DNA of 64,000 nt from Liriodendron chinense (Eukaryota > Streptophyta > Magnoliopsida > Magnoliales > Magnoliaceae): positions 992,001 to 1,056,000 of the forward strand of contig PVNU02002353.1 of the NCBI GenBank assembly GCA_003013855.2. The letters run 5' to 3'. The position numbers were made by a program, and so were the translations under genes. Every line of letters begins with the position of its first letter. The first letter of the stretch is position 1. The notes under the pieces were generated by a model. That model saw only the letters and a program-made list of their open reading frames with translations. It did no database searches and was not told the DNA's origin. Positions 48,895 through 60,299 of this stretch are shown here, in pieces.

Positions 48895-49141
48895 TTTTTT
48901 TTTTTTAAAGGAAAGAGGAGCTTCATTGATTACAGCAGAGAGCAGGGGAGACACATTCCGGGGGCCCGATCGAACACTCACGAAAAAAAAAAAAAAAAAA
49001 AAATCACCCTTCACATTTTCCAACCCCAAACGGTCTACGAACAGAGCACAACACACCTCTCTTGGCAGCCCCGCCACGTCCCGAAAAATCCTGCATACCT
49101 GCAAACCACTACCTTGCCTTGCTAAAGCGTCGGCAACGCTG
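48895..49141 (-). mobile_element. 5'-truncated LINE, extreme 3' end
   Basis: Minus-strand text NSVADALARQGSGLQVCRIF, DVAGLPREVCCALFVDRLG, then a 3' UTR-like 'tgtaatcaatgaagctcctc' and a poly-A tail (T-run 48895-48906). N-SVAD-LAR-G is the terminal motif of L1-type RNase H domains. A second A/T run (48984-49003) lies between coding end and UTR. The target duplication was not resolved. It is a different LINE copy from 36454-36983. Confidence 0.75.
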
Positions 49142-49520
49142 TTAACCATCTTTCCTACCAGTATGCCACTTTCGTAGGGCATCCGTGCCATCAACATGGT
49201 AGGTCCAACCCATGAGGATCACTGGCACAAAAATCAGGCTAGTCTGCTCATCGGATAAGCCATATGATTGGAATTAATGGACAACGACAATCTGACTCAA
49301 ATATCGGATTGGATCAGACTTATTTTCCACAAGGGTGATATTCCAGGTGTGCCCTACTGCTTTTACGGTTCGGATGTTTTTCTGGTGCTATATAGCCGAA
49401 TATTGGCTGAGTCACCCATTTTTTTTGTTCTTACTAATTAATCTATAGTGTAGGGATTCATTTAGAAGGTCAGCTAAGCAAATCAAAATAAGAAATAAAA
49501 GAATAATTTCAACACGCTTC

Positions 49521-49524
<4 letters not shown>

Positions 49525-49588
<64 letters not shown>
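49525..49588. repeat. (AT)n microsatellite
   Basis: About 64 bp of at units. The paralogous spot near 57232-57240 has only 'atatatat'-scale sequence, so this expanded after duplication. Confidence 0.95.
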
Positions 49589-49591
<3 letters not shown>

Positions 49592-50071
49592 GTTGGATTT
49601 TACAAGAACAGAGAAAATTACAGATTTGAAACCTGACTATCAGTTTTTAGAAACTGTTTATACCTAACAATTAGTTTTAGAATCTGTAAATTAGGAGAAA
49701 CCATTACAACCCCTCAAGTTAAACAGGAGTTCAATCACGGTTAGTTTGTCTGTTACATTTCAAAATCTACCTCATAAGCCATATGGGGAATATAACGAAG
49801 CCCACATTGATGTCTTTGCGATTAACAAATTTCCTGATGAAATGATAATCAATTTTCACATGTTTGGTGCATGCATGGTCCACAGGTTTGGAGGCAAGAG
49901 CCATTGCACTGATGCTATCACATTAGATACATAAAGAACCAAATTAATAAAAAAAATAATAATAATAATAGTAACTACAATCTTAGAAGAAAAAATGAAA
50001 AACGACTGTCGCACTCAGCCAATCCTTGTTGGGGAATTGGTATATCGTACTCCAAAAACAGCATCCGAATT

Positions 50072-50302
50072 TCATCTTGGCTTTGGACGAACAGTCCCTT
50101 TGCCTCCCTCACGCGGCCCAACAGCTCTTGTTCGGTTTCCATGGCTAGACTGGACATTGAATGTTTGTTCGCCTCCGTTATCCAAACTAATAAAGTTTTC
50201 TTTACTTGCGAATCTGATGGCCATGCCACGAACCATATCGTGCACTTTCGTGTATGCTGCTACCGATGTCTCCCTTAGAAGGCTAACCACCGCAGTTGCC
50301 AT
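50072..50302 (-). CDS. Unrecognised small conserved protein, array copy 4
   Basis: A 76-codon ORF beginning MATAVVSLLRETSVAAYTK and ending GTVRPKPR. It is shorter than copy 5 by an in-frame loss of about eight codons after FNVQSSHG. The splice acceptor is at 50309-50311 and the donor aag|gtaatt at 50785 (intron 477 bp); the TATA-like box is at 50883-50890. In this copy the +1 frame is also open across most of the ORF and continues past the stop (EIRMLFLEYDIPIP), but it starts from GTG, not ATG. The function is unknown. Confidence 0.45.
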   Translation of the reverse strand: MATAVVSLLRETSVAAYTKVHDMVRGMAIRFASKENFISLDNGGEQTFNVQSSHGNRTRAVGPREGGKGTVRPKPR

Positions 50303-50882
50303 TTGCCTCTGCAATACAAGCACCCACTTTATTACAACCAAAAAAAAAAAAAAAGGGAAAAAAGGGAAAAAAATTTGTTGGTTTCATGGGAATTCATAAA
50401 ATAGCGCCGACTAAGAAGGCGGAAATCAACCCTATTTCTACGCTACATATGGCCATGCATTAGTCTGATTAACCATGTTGATTTTCATGAGAACATGGGA
50501 CAACTACTCACAGCACTGGTTAGTTCTCAATATTCAGGGCTTGGAGAAATCAGCGATTATGTGACATTCTCTGATCAAGCTCTGTTGATTGGACGGTGGG
50601 AATTATCCAATGGGTCAGATTATGTGACATGGCCCATCAACAAAAACCTTCCGTTTCGTAATCTTGCATTTCATCTACTAATAACCATGTATCGTTTCCA
50701 AGGGTTGCAAGGGATTCTACGCCAAAAACAAGCTTAAAAGATTTAAAGAGAGCAGAAACTAGAGAAGGAAAAAGCTGAAAATTACCTTATCAAGGAATGA
50801 GATTGAAAAAGAAAACGATGAAATCTCAATGAAAAAGAACTGACTCAAATCCCTGCAATGGAGAAGTTTGAGAAATGCTCTT

Positions 50883-50890
50883 CTTAAATA
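50883..50890 (-). promoter_or_regulatory. TATA-like box, small-ORF copy 4
   Basis: TATTTAAG on the minus strand in the conserved position. Confidence 0.42.
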
Positions 50891-51322
50891 CATATTCCAA
50901 ACTACAACTTGGTCAGTGGGTAATGGTCACTTTTGTCAGGTTCAACGGCCAATTAGGTTATTCAGTCGTAGATAATATTTGGTCTTCAACGCGGAAAGGT
51001 CAAACGCTGACACGACAAAGAGGAAGAGGAAACAAGCTACGGCGGAAGAGGATTGTCGTAGTGTGCCGCACACCACCGCCCTCTATGGTGTGTTAACGTC
51101 ACTAAGTTCTTTGGCCCCACCATGATGAATGTGTTATATCCACACCGTCTGTATATTTGGTGAGATCATTCTAGGGCATGAGCCTAAAAATGACGCAAGG
51201 ATGCGTGGTGTGGCATACACCACCACCTTGGTGGTGTGTTGACGTCACCAAGTTCTGTTTGCGTCACCATGATGTATATGTTATATCCACACTGTACATC
51301 CATCTTACGAGGTGACTTTCAA

Positions 51323-52046
<724 letters not shown>

Positions 52047-53212
52047 TCCTGGTCTTTGTGACCTGATGAACAGGTTGGATGACAAATAAACATCATAGTG
52101 GGCCGTGGAAGGTTTCAACCATGGGAATCATTAATGTCCCCACTTTTTATGTGGTGTAGTGCTCTTATCCCTTGGATTTTCCTTAGTTTTGGATCACAAC
52201 CTAAAATGATTTCGCCAAATGGATGAATGGTGTTGATATAACATATACATCTTGATGGGGCCCATAGAACTTGCTGACGTCAACACACCAAGGAGGTGGG
52301 GTACACGTCGCAATACATTTCCCAAAAATGAGGCTGATATAAATCTCAAGTGGACCATGCTACACAAAGTAGTCCGACAGTGATTCCCACCTTTGAAACC
52401 TTCCTAGGGCCCAAGTGATGTTTATTTGCCATCCGGCCTAATGATCATAAGGTTAGACGGACCTAGTTTTAGCGAAGAAAAAACAAATATCAAATTGATC
52501 CAAATCTGGGCTCAGGTCCTCGCATTGTTGGTAGACTTTGCGGAGTTTCAACAAGTGGTCTAGGTTTCGAAACCCATTAGGGGTGAAATATCCATGCTGC
52601 TGACAGCACTAATGGGTGCGTTGCCTGACCCACTGGGTGGGTGTGTTGCACGATTGATTGGATGGGTGCTTTCCATGACTGGCCAAAAAAAAAAAAAATT
52701 TGATCCAAAACTTCCATGACCTTGAGAAGTTTTGAATGGTGCACGTTCAATATTCCCCACTATTTTATGTGGCGTGGTCCACTTAAGCTCAAGATTTGTT
52801 TCATTTTTTTGTCTCGAGCCTTAAATTGATCTCGCCAAATGGGCGGACAGTATGGATATAACACGTACATCATGGTGGGCCCACATAACTTGATGACATC
52901 AACACACCAGGGAGGCGGGTCACACCACACAATCCGATTACATGATTTAATACTGCGCAACTCGGTCTCTTAAGCTGAGTCTTGATTGGTGACTAGTTAG
53001 GTCGAGTCACCCATATGGACTTAAGGTGCAGTAATTGTGAGGTGCGTTGCACAAAACTTTAGGATCTTGCACCCCAACTACCGTGAATTATGGGATATGA
53101 TAATGTGGAAACACGATCAAACAATCACCACACAAACACACAAGAGTTTTTACATAGAAAACCCTCAATAGAGCTAAAAACCACGGGACCTCGTCCAGAT
53201 CAACAATCCACT

Positions 53213-53249
53213 TTTTTTTTTTAAAATCAAACTTTGAATATATATTGAG
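53213..53249 (-). mobile_element. Minute LINE insertion, 37 bp, with 15-bp TSD
   Basis: The perfect duplication gatcaacaatccact flanks it (53198-53212 and 53250-53264). On the minus strand the insert reads ctcaatatatattcaaag, then tttgatttt and an A-run, like the last bases of a plant L1 3' UTR with poly-A. It is nested in the solo LTR. Confidence 0.8.
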
Positions 53250-53443
53250 GATCAACAATCCACTATGTAAAAGGCTATTACACGGCATTCACAAGCATAA
53301 CCCGCTTGGATCTAATCACCATTCTCCCACAAGGGTAGATAACAATCAAAGAGAACTGAAACAAGAGTGATCTCATTGGATCTAAGGACGTAGAAGAAAT
53401 CGAGACGTCATCTGCTGCGTGGATGAAGCTTCACGAGCAAAAG

Positions 53444-53445
<2 letters not shown>

Positions 53446-53487
<42 letters not shown>
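53446..53487. repeat. (CT)n microsatellite in solo LTR
   Basis: A ct run of about 42 bp, followed by ctttctctctc variants. It corresponds to the (GA)n position of the other copia LTRs, in reverse orientation. Confidence 0.9.
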
Positions 53488-53496
<9 letters not shown>

Positions 53497-53838
53497 TATT
53501 CTCTTCTTCTTTTTCTTTCTCTCTCATTGGACATGTAGAATTCCTATTAGAATATCCTAATCTCGATTTGGAAGCACTTCGCAAGAGTTAGAGCCAAAAC
53601 AGGACACTGCATATTCGCAGTCCACATGTTATCAAGTGCTTGACCAGACACTGGCGAGTGCCCGATAATGGGCAAAAATGTCCAAAGAGTTCAGAGAATA
53701 AAATACTGTCCAGGGACTAATTGCCATTCGGGGTGAATTTCGGTCGCCCGACTAGGAGGAACACCCCATCAGTAATCTATACTATATGCAAGTGGCATAT
53801 TTACAAATGTGAATTTAGATTGTACAAAGGCAGTGCTC

Positions 53839-53982
53839 TTTTTTTATTATTATTATTCCGAGCTCGTACATGTACCGCGACCGTAGCACCCGGAGGTGCT
53901 ATCATAGTGTTTCGAACCTGAGACCTTCTGGTTGTCAAACTCGAACACAACCGGTGAGGTAACAAGCTAGTTGTTCAAATAA
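53839..53982 (-). mobile_element. tRNA-derived SINE with target duplication
   Basis: Flanked by agtgctc (53832-53838 and 53983-53989). Read on the minus strand it has 'gttacctcaccggttgtg', 'gaggtttgacaaccag'-like text, a B-box-like 'ggttcgaaacact', 'gcacctccgggtgctac' and a tail of aat repeats. Units 1 and 2 read 'gcagt(g/t)ctcgttctgatgg' without it. It is related to 46741-46842. Confidence 0.85.
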
Positions 53983-54099
53983 AGTGCTCATTCTGATGGA
54001 AAATGTCTCAAAAATTTCACTAACTAAAAAGTGAAAACAATGTAATAATAGCTTTGTTTAATTTTGATCGCTACCATATTCTTTTCAACAACTATTTCA

Positions 54100-54720
54100 T
54101 TGTCTAGAGATGGATCGAGACCCGGCATGTCTTGGTAAGACCATGCGAGGATCTTCATGTGTTTCCTGAGGAACTGAGTGTACTCTTCTTTCTCTTGTGG
54201 GGAAAGAGAGACACTGATCTTCGTAATCTTCGGATCCTCCAGCGTTCCCAAATTGATGTCTTCAGTTTCGATGAAATTTTTTAGTGGATGGATTAGGTTC
54301 TTAAGCTAGCAATTAGACTTCTTCTCATGCTGCTTAGCCCTCCTTTCATTCAAGGATGTCACCTTCGGAGGATACTTCTCAATAGATAGAGAAAACCTAG
54401 AAGGTTCAGATGGAAAAGGAGGCTTCGGAAAGAAAGAAAGCATTTGAATGAAAAAAGACAACTACATATGGCCATGGCAAGCTCCAACCTGCCAATGCGA
54501 CCCTCCAACGGGGCAAAGTCCGTAGACCTCCTTGAGTAAGTGGACTTGTCCCTCCTTGGCTTGGAGTATAGGTCGCGCCTCCTCTTAGCATGCTAAGTCG
54601 TAGTGACCTCCGACACCAACATAATACCCACAGAGTTAACTTGATCTGATACCAATTGTCAACAACTTGGGTCTTCCTTAGCCCCCTTTGCTCGTGCGGC
54701 ACCCATCCTATCTAAACAGT
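54100..54720 (-). mobile_element. Ty3/gypsy relic, gag and pol pieces
   Basis: On the minus strand, near 54600-54450: a gag-like frame with RRDLYSKPRRDKSTYSRRS and FAPLEGRIGRLELAMA. Near 54260-54100: a pol linker just upstream of RT (NLGTLEDPKITKISVSLS, then KILAWSYQDMPGLDPSL). 'AWSY-DMPGLDP' is a well-known landmark before the gypsy RT domain. Most of the element is deleted between the two pieces, and the RT itself is absent. Confidence 0.75.
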
Positions 54721-54995
54721 CACCCTTTTCTTGTTCCTTATTCGAATTAGGCTAGTGGAGACTAATTCCTTCTGGCTAATGAAGATATATACTACTCCAG
54801 TCTTCCCATTCATGCCTAGTGGATCCTTCTTCTTCCTAAGAATTGTACAGACCAACATTCACCTATATAACAAGAAAAACAGAATTTGGTCAATGCAACT
54901 TATGAGAATTTAGAATGATTAGAAAATTACAAATTAAAATGAAACCATTCATTTTGAACAACAAAGAGCAATTAATCAGGTGAAACTGCTCTTGG

Positions 54996-55126
54996 TAGGG
55001 GTGTCAATGGGCCGGGCTCAGGCCTGAGAAAATCAGAATTTCGAATAGGCCCAGCATGATCGCTCAGCCAAAACAGTTTAAAATCCGGGCCGACACCAAC
55101 TCAGGCCCGGCCCGTTGACAGCCCTA
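54996..55126. mobile_element. hAT-type MITE, 131 bp
   Basis: Inverted ends TAGGGGTGTCAATGGGCCGG and GGCCCGTTGACAGCCCTA, a very common plant MITE terminus. The flanks ctcttgg / ttcttgg give a 7-bp near-repeat. Confidence 0.85.
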
Positions 55127-55149
55127 TTCTTGGATGCATGTAAATCAGT

Positions 55150-55445
55150 GTAATTTTCTCTTCCTTTTACAAGGAGATACTTACCTTCTCTAGGGACAAA
55201 ATTTGATCCACCACCTCTACTCTGGCCACTTCCACAGCCGTTGCTGCCTTAAAACCACCTATTGTTAACAGAACCTCATCTTTATAATGTTTGCTATGTG
55301 ATTTTAATCTATTTCTGATTTACCTTGTGCTCATTTGAACCCCCCACCAAAAAAAGAAAAAGAAAAAAAAGAAAAAAGTCAAAATGTTATGGTTGATAGA
55401 TCTTTACCTTCTTCAATTGCCGCAACAAGCTAATCAAGTCGCTCC
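55150..55445 (-). pseudogene. Exon-like relic of an unrecognised host gene, copy 2
   Basis: The minus-strand reading 'GFKAATAVEVARVEVVDQIL' followed by SLEK ends in a consensus donor gtaagt (near 55170). About 200 bp further into the segment is ERLD-stop-LVAAIEE with donor gtaaag. This is the uninterrupted paralogue of 36400-37240, free of the LINE and of CACTA-2. I cannot assign the gene. Confidence 0.4.
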
Positions 55446-56845
55446 ATCAATAGTCTTATGATTTTCTTTGGTAGATCATTAAAGGTTCTATAGTTCACTT
55501 TTACTGATTCACTACAATCAAAACATGAGAAAAGTAGTCTCAGATCAATTCAAAAGAATTGGTGCGAAAGGATTCAAATTTTCTTCTTAAAGTTTGCAAC
55601 TTTACACCCTTGATTTTCATATTGCCTTTATAAGAGTAAATCTTCCACACTTTTTTCACTGAATTTGCCTTGATATATATGATAAAAACTAAATTCATCT
55701 ACCATCTGGAAGATCAAATAAAGGGCAAAATTTGATCATTGCTTCTGTTTTCTTGTAGTTCTTTGTTTTGCGTATGTTGTAGTGCGCCAAACATCATTAA
55801 TTAAGTTGACTACGTCAATCCACATAAATCTTGGGATTAAAAAGCACCCTCATTTGGATGCTCAATGATCAAAACTCTTCCCACTAAAGCACATAATTCT
55901 TCCCACTAAACTGCAGAAGTCGAGTTTGAAGTGTATTAATCGATGCCATATTTCAACCTCAATAAAATTTCAAAAATGAAATGTACCCCACCTCCATTTT
56001 GGTCTTTTCGTGTAACATTTGCTTGAAATATTTCAATTCAATTAAAATAAAAGTGGTCCACACTTGATTGTGCCATCACTTAGAACTTTTCTGAATGTAA
56101 ATTGAGCACATGGGGGGGTTTGGTGTTTTAGTATAGATTTTTTTTTTTTTTTTTAATCAAATTGTTTCATATGTGTGGACAGTTTTCATAATTGCTGAAG
56201 ATGCTCTTCGAGTGCTCGACGGTGAAGCACATGTAGTGGGGGATTGGTCATCAGTGGGCCCTGTTATGTTCCCAGAGGTTTTTTGGAACCATACCATCTT
56301 TCCTACCAGTATGCCACTTGCGTAGGGCATCCGTGCCATCAACATGGTAGGTCCAACCCATGAGGATCACCGGCACGAATATCAGGCTAGTCTGCTCATC
56401 AGATAAGCCATATGATTGGAATTAATGGATAACAACAGTCTGACTCAAATATCAGCGTGGTCTACTTAGTGAGTGGATCAAACTTATTTTCCACAAGGGT
56501 GATATTCCATGTGTGCCCTACTGCTTTTACGGTTCGGATGTCTTTCTGGTGCTGTTGCACATGTAGCTGATCATTGTTCTCTTGTTTATTAGTGATTTTT
56601 TTATTATTATTAGTATTAGTTTAGCTGCTCATCTGAAACACGCCTGCACACGTGGCTATCACATGTGAGTACTGTAGCCAATGTCACACATAGCATCCTT
56701 ACATCACGTGGGTCACACCATGTCCATGCATGACTAAGTCCAAAGATTGGCCTATCAACTATCTGGCTAGCCACCCGTGAACCTCGAGTGTGTAAGGTTG
56801 GTTTTCTTTTAAGATATGGTTGGTCCACCAGACGATGATTTAGAG

Positions 56846-56881
<36 letters not shown>

Positions 56882-59220
56882 AGTTAAACATTGGATATCT
56901 AGGATCCACCATATGATGATTTAGAAAAATAAAATTTAAACATTGGACATCAAGGATCTTGACCTTGTACAATTGTCTGAGCATTCCTTACTTATATCAG
57001 GTGGTTTCCAGGAGTGCTATATAGCCGAAAATGGCACTCCTGAACAGAAAATAATGGGGGTCCAAGAGTGCCATATTCGGCTATATGCACAAGCTAGGCT
57101 GAGTCACCCATTATTTTTTGTTATTACTAATTAATCTATAGTGTAGGGATTCATTTAAAAGGTCAGCTAAGCAAATCAAAATAAGAAATAAAAGAATAAT
57201 TTCAACACACTCTTCCTTGTTTGATATTATGAATATATATCAATGTTGGATTTTACAAGAATGGAGAAAATTACAGATTTGAAACCTGACGATCAGTTTT
57301 AAAAACTGTTAATATATACCTATCAATCAGTTTTTAGAAACTGTTTATACCTAACAATTAGTTTTAGAATCTGTAAATTAGGAGATACCATTACAACCCC
57401 TCAAGTTAAACAGTAGTTCAATCATGGTTAGTTTGTCCGTTACATTTCAAAATCTGCCTCATGAGCCATATGGGGAATATAACGAAGCCGACATTGATGT
57501 CTTTGCGATTAACAAATTTCCTGATGAAATGATATAAATTTTCACATGTTTGGTGCATGCATGGTCCACAGGATTGGTGGCAAGAGCCGTAGCACTAATG
57601 CTATGACATTAGATACATGAGTGCGGATCGTCTGTGTTGAAAGCACAAGAAATTCCAGTGCGGTCGCTTCTCGTTCGGCCACGTCATTTCGTTATCTCTA
57701 TCTCACAAAATATCCGGTATTTGTCTCTTCAAGTACATTGCGTGCTACATAGCACATCTTTTAACATATGGAACTTCGCCGCCCTTTACCATAACCTTTG
57801 TCTTAAATCAACACCGTCTATCAATTTTTCCAAATAGATTTAGAGCACAGTTCCAAAAATAAGGTACATCCAAATCTCAAGTGGACCACACCAAAAGAAA
57901 GTACTCAGGATTACACAAACTTTGGTTGAAACCTTCCTCGGGCCAAGCGTGAGGCTTTATCTAACATCTAACCAGTTCATAAGTCCACCCATACCTGGAT
58001 GAAGGTACAACACAAATATCTGCTTGATCAGAGCCGTCTAGGCCCTAAGAAGTTTTCAACGGTGGCATCAATTCCACAGTTTCCTATGGTGTTTTTAGGT
58101 TGAGTCTGGATCCTCTGTTGAAACCCAGCAGAGAAATCCTACTCGTCACTTCTCTGATTGGTCCAGGTCAGCCTGACTGTGTTAGAGCTTAGTTGCTGTG
58201 ACACAGTCAGGATGAGCTGGACCAATCAGAGTTGGACCAATCAGAGCAGCAGAGGTTCTCTGCTCGGATTCAACAGAGGATCCGGATTCTTTTAGGTTTA
58301 TATCCTGAAAAGATCTGGACGGTGTGGATCTAAGAAATAAGTCATCATGGGCCGCATAAATTTCCCACCTAAAGAAATTCCGCTCTACCGGAACAGTTGA
58401 AAGTGGAACTTCTGTAGGGTCCATTATAATGTATGTATTAGAATTACACAGTCCAATCATTTTGTTTCATACCTTTTAGTCACAAGGCTGAAAATAAATC
58501 AGATCCAAGGCTCAAGTGGGCCACACGACGGGAAAGACTGGGAAATGAACACCTACCATTGAAAACTTCTTGTTGCAATAGACAGCTCTGATCAAGCTGA
58601 TGTTTGTGGTTTCCCTGAATCAAGGTCTAAGTGACCTTTTGAAGGAGTTAGATGGCAAATAAACCTCAAAGTGGACAGTAGGAAGGTTTCAACGTTTCGT
58701 TCAATCCCATGCTTTCTGTTGTGTGGTCCACTTGAGCTTTTGATGTGCTTCGTTTTCTTATCTTATGCTTTAGAATAATCTGAAAAAATTGATGAACGGT
58801 TTTGATCTAACAGATAAATTAGGATGAGGCCCAGGGAAATTCCACACTTTAAAAGTGGGTTGTGTAGCACGCAATCCATACATGAGAGAGAAAATCGGCT
58901 GGTTTTTTTAGCTGATGTCATTGGCTCTGACGTGTACCAATGAGAATAGTCGGCACTGAATTTTTCTGTGTTTTCAACACAGACGATGCTCACTCTAGAT
59001 ACATACATATACCAAACAGTAATGACCAGAAAAAAAAATAAAGAATCTAACAATAATGTCTCCAAAAAAATCTAACAGTAATGACCACATAAAAAGGAAA
59101 AAAAATAAAAAATCTAATAGTAATTACAATCTTAGAAGAAAAAATGAAAAACGACTGTCGCACTCGACCAATCTTTGTCAGGGAATTGGTATATTGTACT
59201 CCAAAAACAGCATCCAAATT
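55446..59220. other. Array unit 5, 3' flank
   Basis: No intact gene. It parallels 47560-50000 over most of its length. 57000-57095 holds a small inverted repeat (gtgctatatagccgaaaatg against cattcggctatatgcac, with gaps) that unit 4 lacks. 57840-58470 is foldback-element DNA interrupted by a MITE. 58480-59000 is more of the same kind without a clear boundary. Confidence 0.55.
58103..58289. mobile_element. Mutator-type MITE, 187 bp
   Basis: Inverted ends gagtctggatcctctgttga and tcaacagaggatccggattc. A perfect 9-bp target duplication, ttttaggtt (58094-58102 and 58290-58298). It is the same family as 39486-39685. Confidence 0.88.
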
Positions 59221-59475
59221 TCATCTGGGCTTCGGACGAACAGTCCCTTTGTCTCCCTCATGCGGTCCAACAGCTCTCGATTGGTTTGTAACCCTAGTCA
59301 TTGCTGGGCTTCCATGGCTAGACTGGACACTGAATGTTTGTTCACCTCCGTCATCCAAACTAATATAGTTTCCTTCACTCGCGAATCTGATGGCCATGCC
59401 ATGAACCATATCGTGCACTTTCGTATATGCTGCTTCCGATGTCTCCCTTAGAAGGCTAACCACCGCAGACGCCAT
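59221..59475 (-). CDS. Unrecognised small conserved protein, array copy 5
   Basis: An 84-codon ORF from the family ATG (MASAVVSLLRETSEAAYTK) to GTVRPKPR. The frame stays open 22 codons upstream of this ATG, across the splice acceptor (CAG at 59482-59484), so those codons are intronic. Donor aag|gtaatt at 59937 gives a 456-bp 5'-UTR intron, and a TATA-like box lies at 60036-60043. It is closest to copy 4, in keeping with the long shared flanks of these two units. The central block SLDDGGEQTFSVQSS is the best conserved part of the family. The function is unknown. Confidence 0.47.
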   Translation of the reverse strand: MASAVVSLLRETSEAAYTKVHDMVHGMAIRFASEGNYISLDDGGEQTFSVQSSHGSPAMTRVTNQSRAVGPHEGDKGTVRPKPR

Positions 59476-60035
59476 TTGCCGCTGCAATACAAGCACCCAC
59501 TTTATAACAACCAGAAAAAGGGGGGGAAATGTTGGCATCATGGGAATTCATAAAATAGGGCCAACTAAGAAGGCGGAAATCAACCCTATTTTTACGCTAC
59601 ATATGGCCATGCATTAGTCTGATTAACCATGTTGATTTTCATGAGAACATGGGACAACTACTCACAGTACTGGTTAGTTCTCAATATTCAGGGCTTGGAG
59701 AAATCAGCGATTATGTGACATTCTCTGATCAAGCTCTGTTGTTGGACGGTGGGAATTATCTAATGGGTCAGATTATGTGACATGGCCCATCAACAAAAAC
59801 CTTCCTTTTCTTAATATTGCATTTCATCTACTTATAACCATGTATCATTTCCAAGGGTTGCACGGGATTCTACCTAAAAACAAGCTTAAAAGATTTAAAG
59901 AGGGCAGAAACTAGAAAATGAAAAAGCTGAAAATTACCTTATTTTAAGGAATGAGATTGAAAAGACAATGGTGAAATCCCAATGAAGAAGAACTGACTCA
60001 AATCCCTGCAATGGAGAAGTTTGAGAAATGCTCTT

Positions 60036-60043
60036 CTTAAATA
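60036..60043 (-). promoter_or_regulatory. TATA-like box, small-ORF copy 5
   Basis: TATTTAAG on the minus strand in the conserved position. Confidence 0.42.
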
Positions 60044-60299
60044 CATATTTCAAACTACAACTTGGTCAGTAGATAATGGTCACTTTTTGTCAGATTCAAC
60101 CGACAATTGGGTTACTCAGTCGTAGATAATAGATGGTCTTAAACGCGGTGAGGTCAAGAAGAGGTAAGAAACTGCGGCGGAAGAGGATTGCGTGGTGTGC
60201 CCTACACCACCGACCTGTGTGGTGTGTTGACATCACCAAGTTCTCTAGCCCCACCGTGATCTATGTGTTATATCCTCACCGTCTGTTTATTTGGTGACA

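Larger units (their letters stand above)
46686..50071. other. Array unit 4, 3' flank
   Basis: No intact gene. 47560-48420 matches 55960-56830; 49140-49440 matches 56290-56560 and 57000-57120; 49440-49950 matches 57110-57620. The block around 'catctttcctaccag' is duplicated inside this unit (47920 and 49150). Nested in it are a SINE, a LINE end and several microsatellites. Confidence 0.6.
53036..53771 (-). mobile_element. Copia-like solo LTR
   Basis: 736 bp with TGTGAGGTGC...CCCCATCA ends and a perfect 5-bp target duplication, gtaat (53031-53035 and 53772-53776). Paralogous units read 'cagtaatctatacc' uninterrupted. On the minus strand it has the layout of the other copia LTRs here (GA-rich run, then 'gtggattgttgatctg' and 'tagctctattgagggttttc'), which sets the orientation. 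No internal region is present, so the element was lost by LTR-LTR recombination. Confidence 0.88.

Noticed and set aside
48817..49197. 126-codon ORF as one protein
   Set aside because: It joins array sequence, a LINE RNase H end and a poly-T run. Only the LINE part is meaningful.
54406..54702. 98-codon minus-strand ORF as a gene
   Set aside because: It is out of frame with the gag-like reading of the gypsy relic in the same place.
59056..59451. 131-codon plus-strand ORF opposite small-ORF copy 5
   Set aside because: Antisense shadow. The corresponding plus-strand frames in the other copies are not aligned in frame, whereas the minus-strand ATG and splice sites are.
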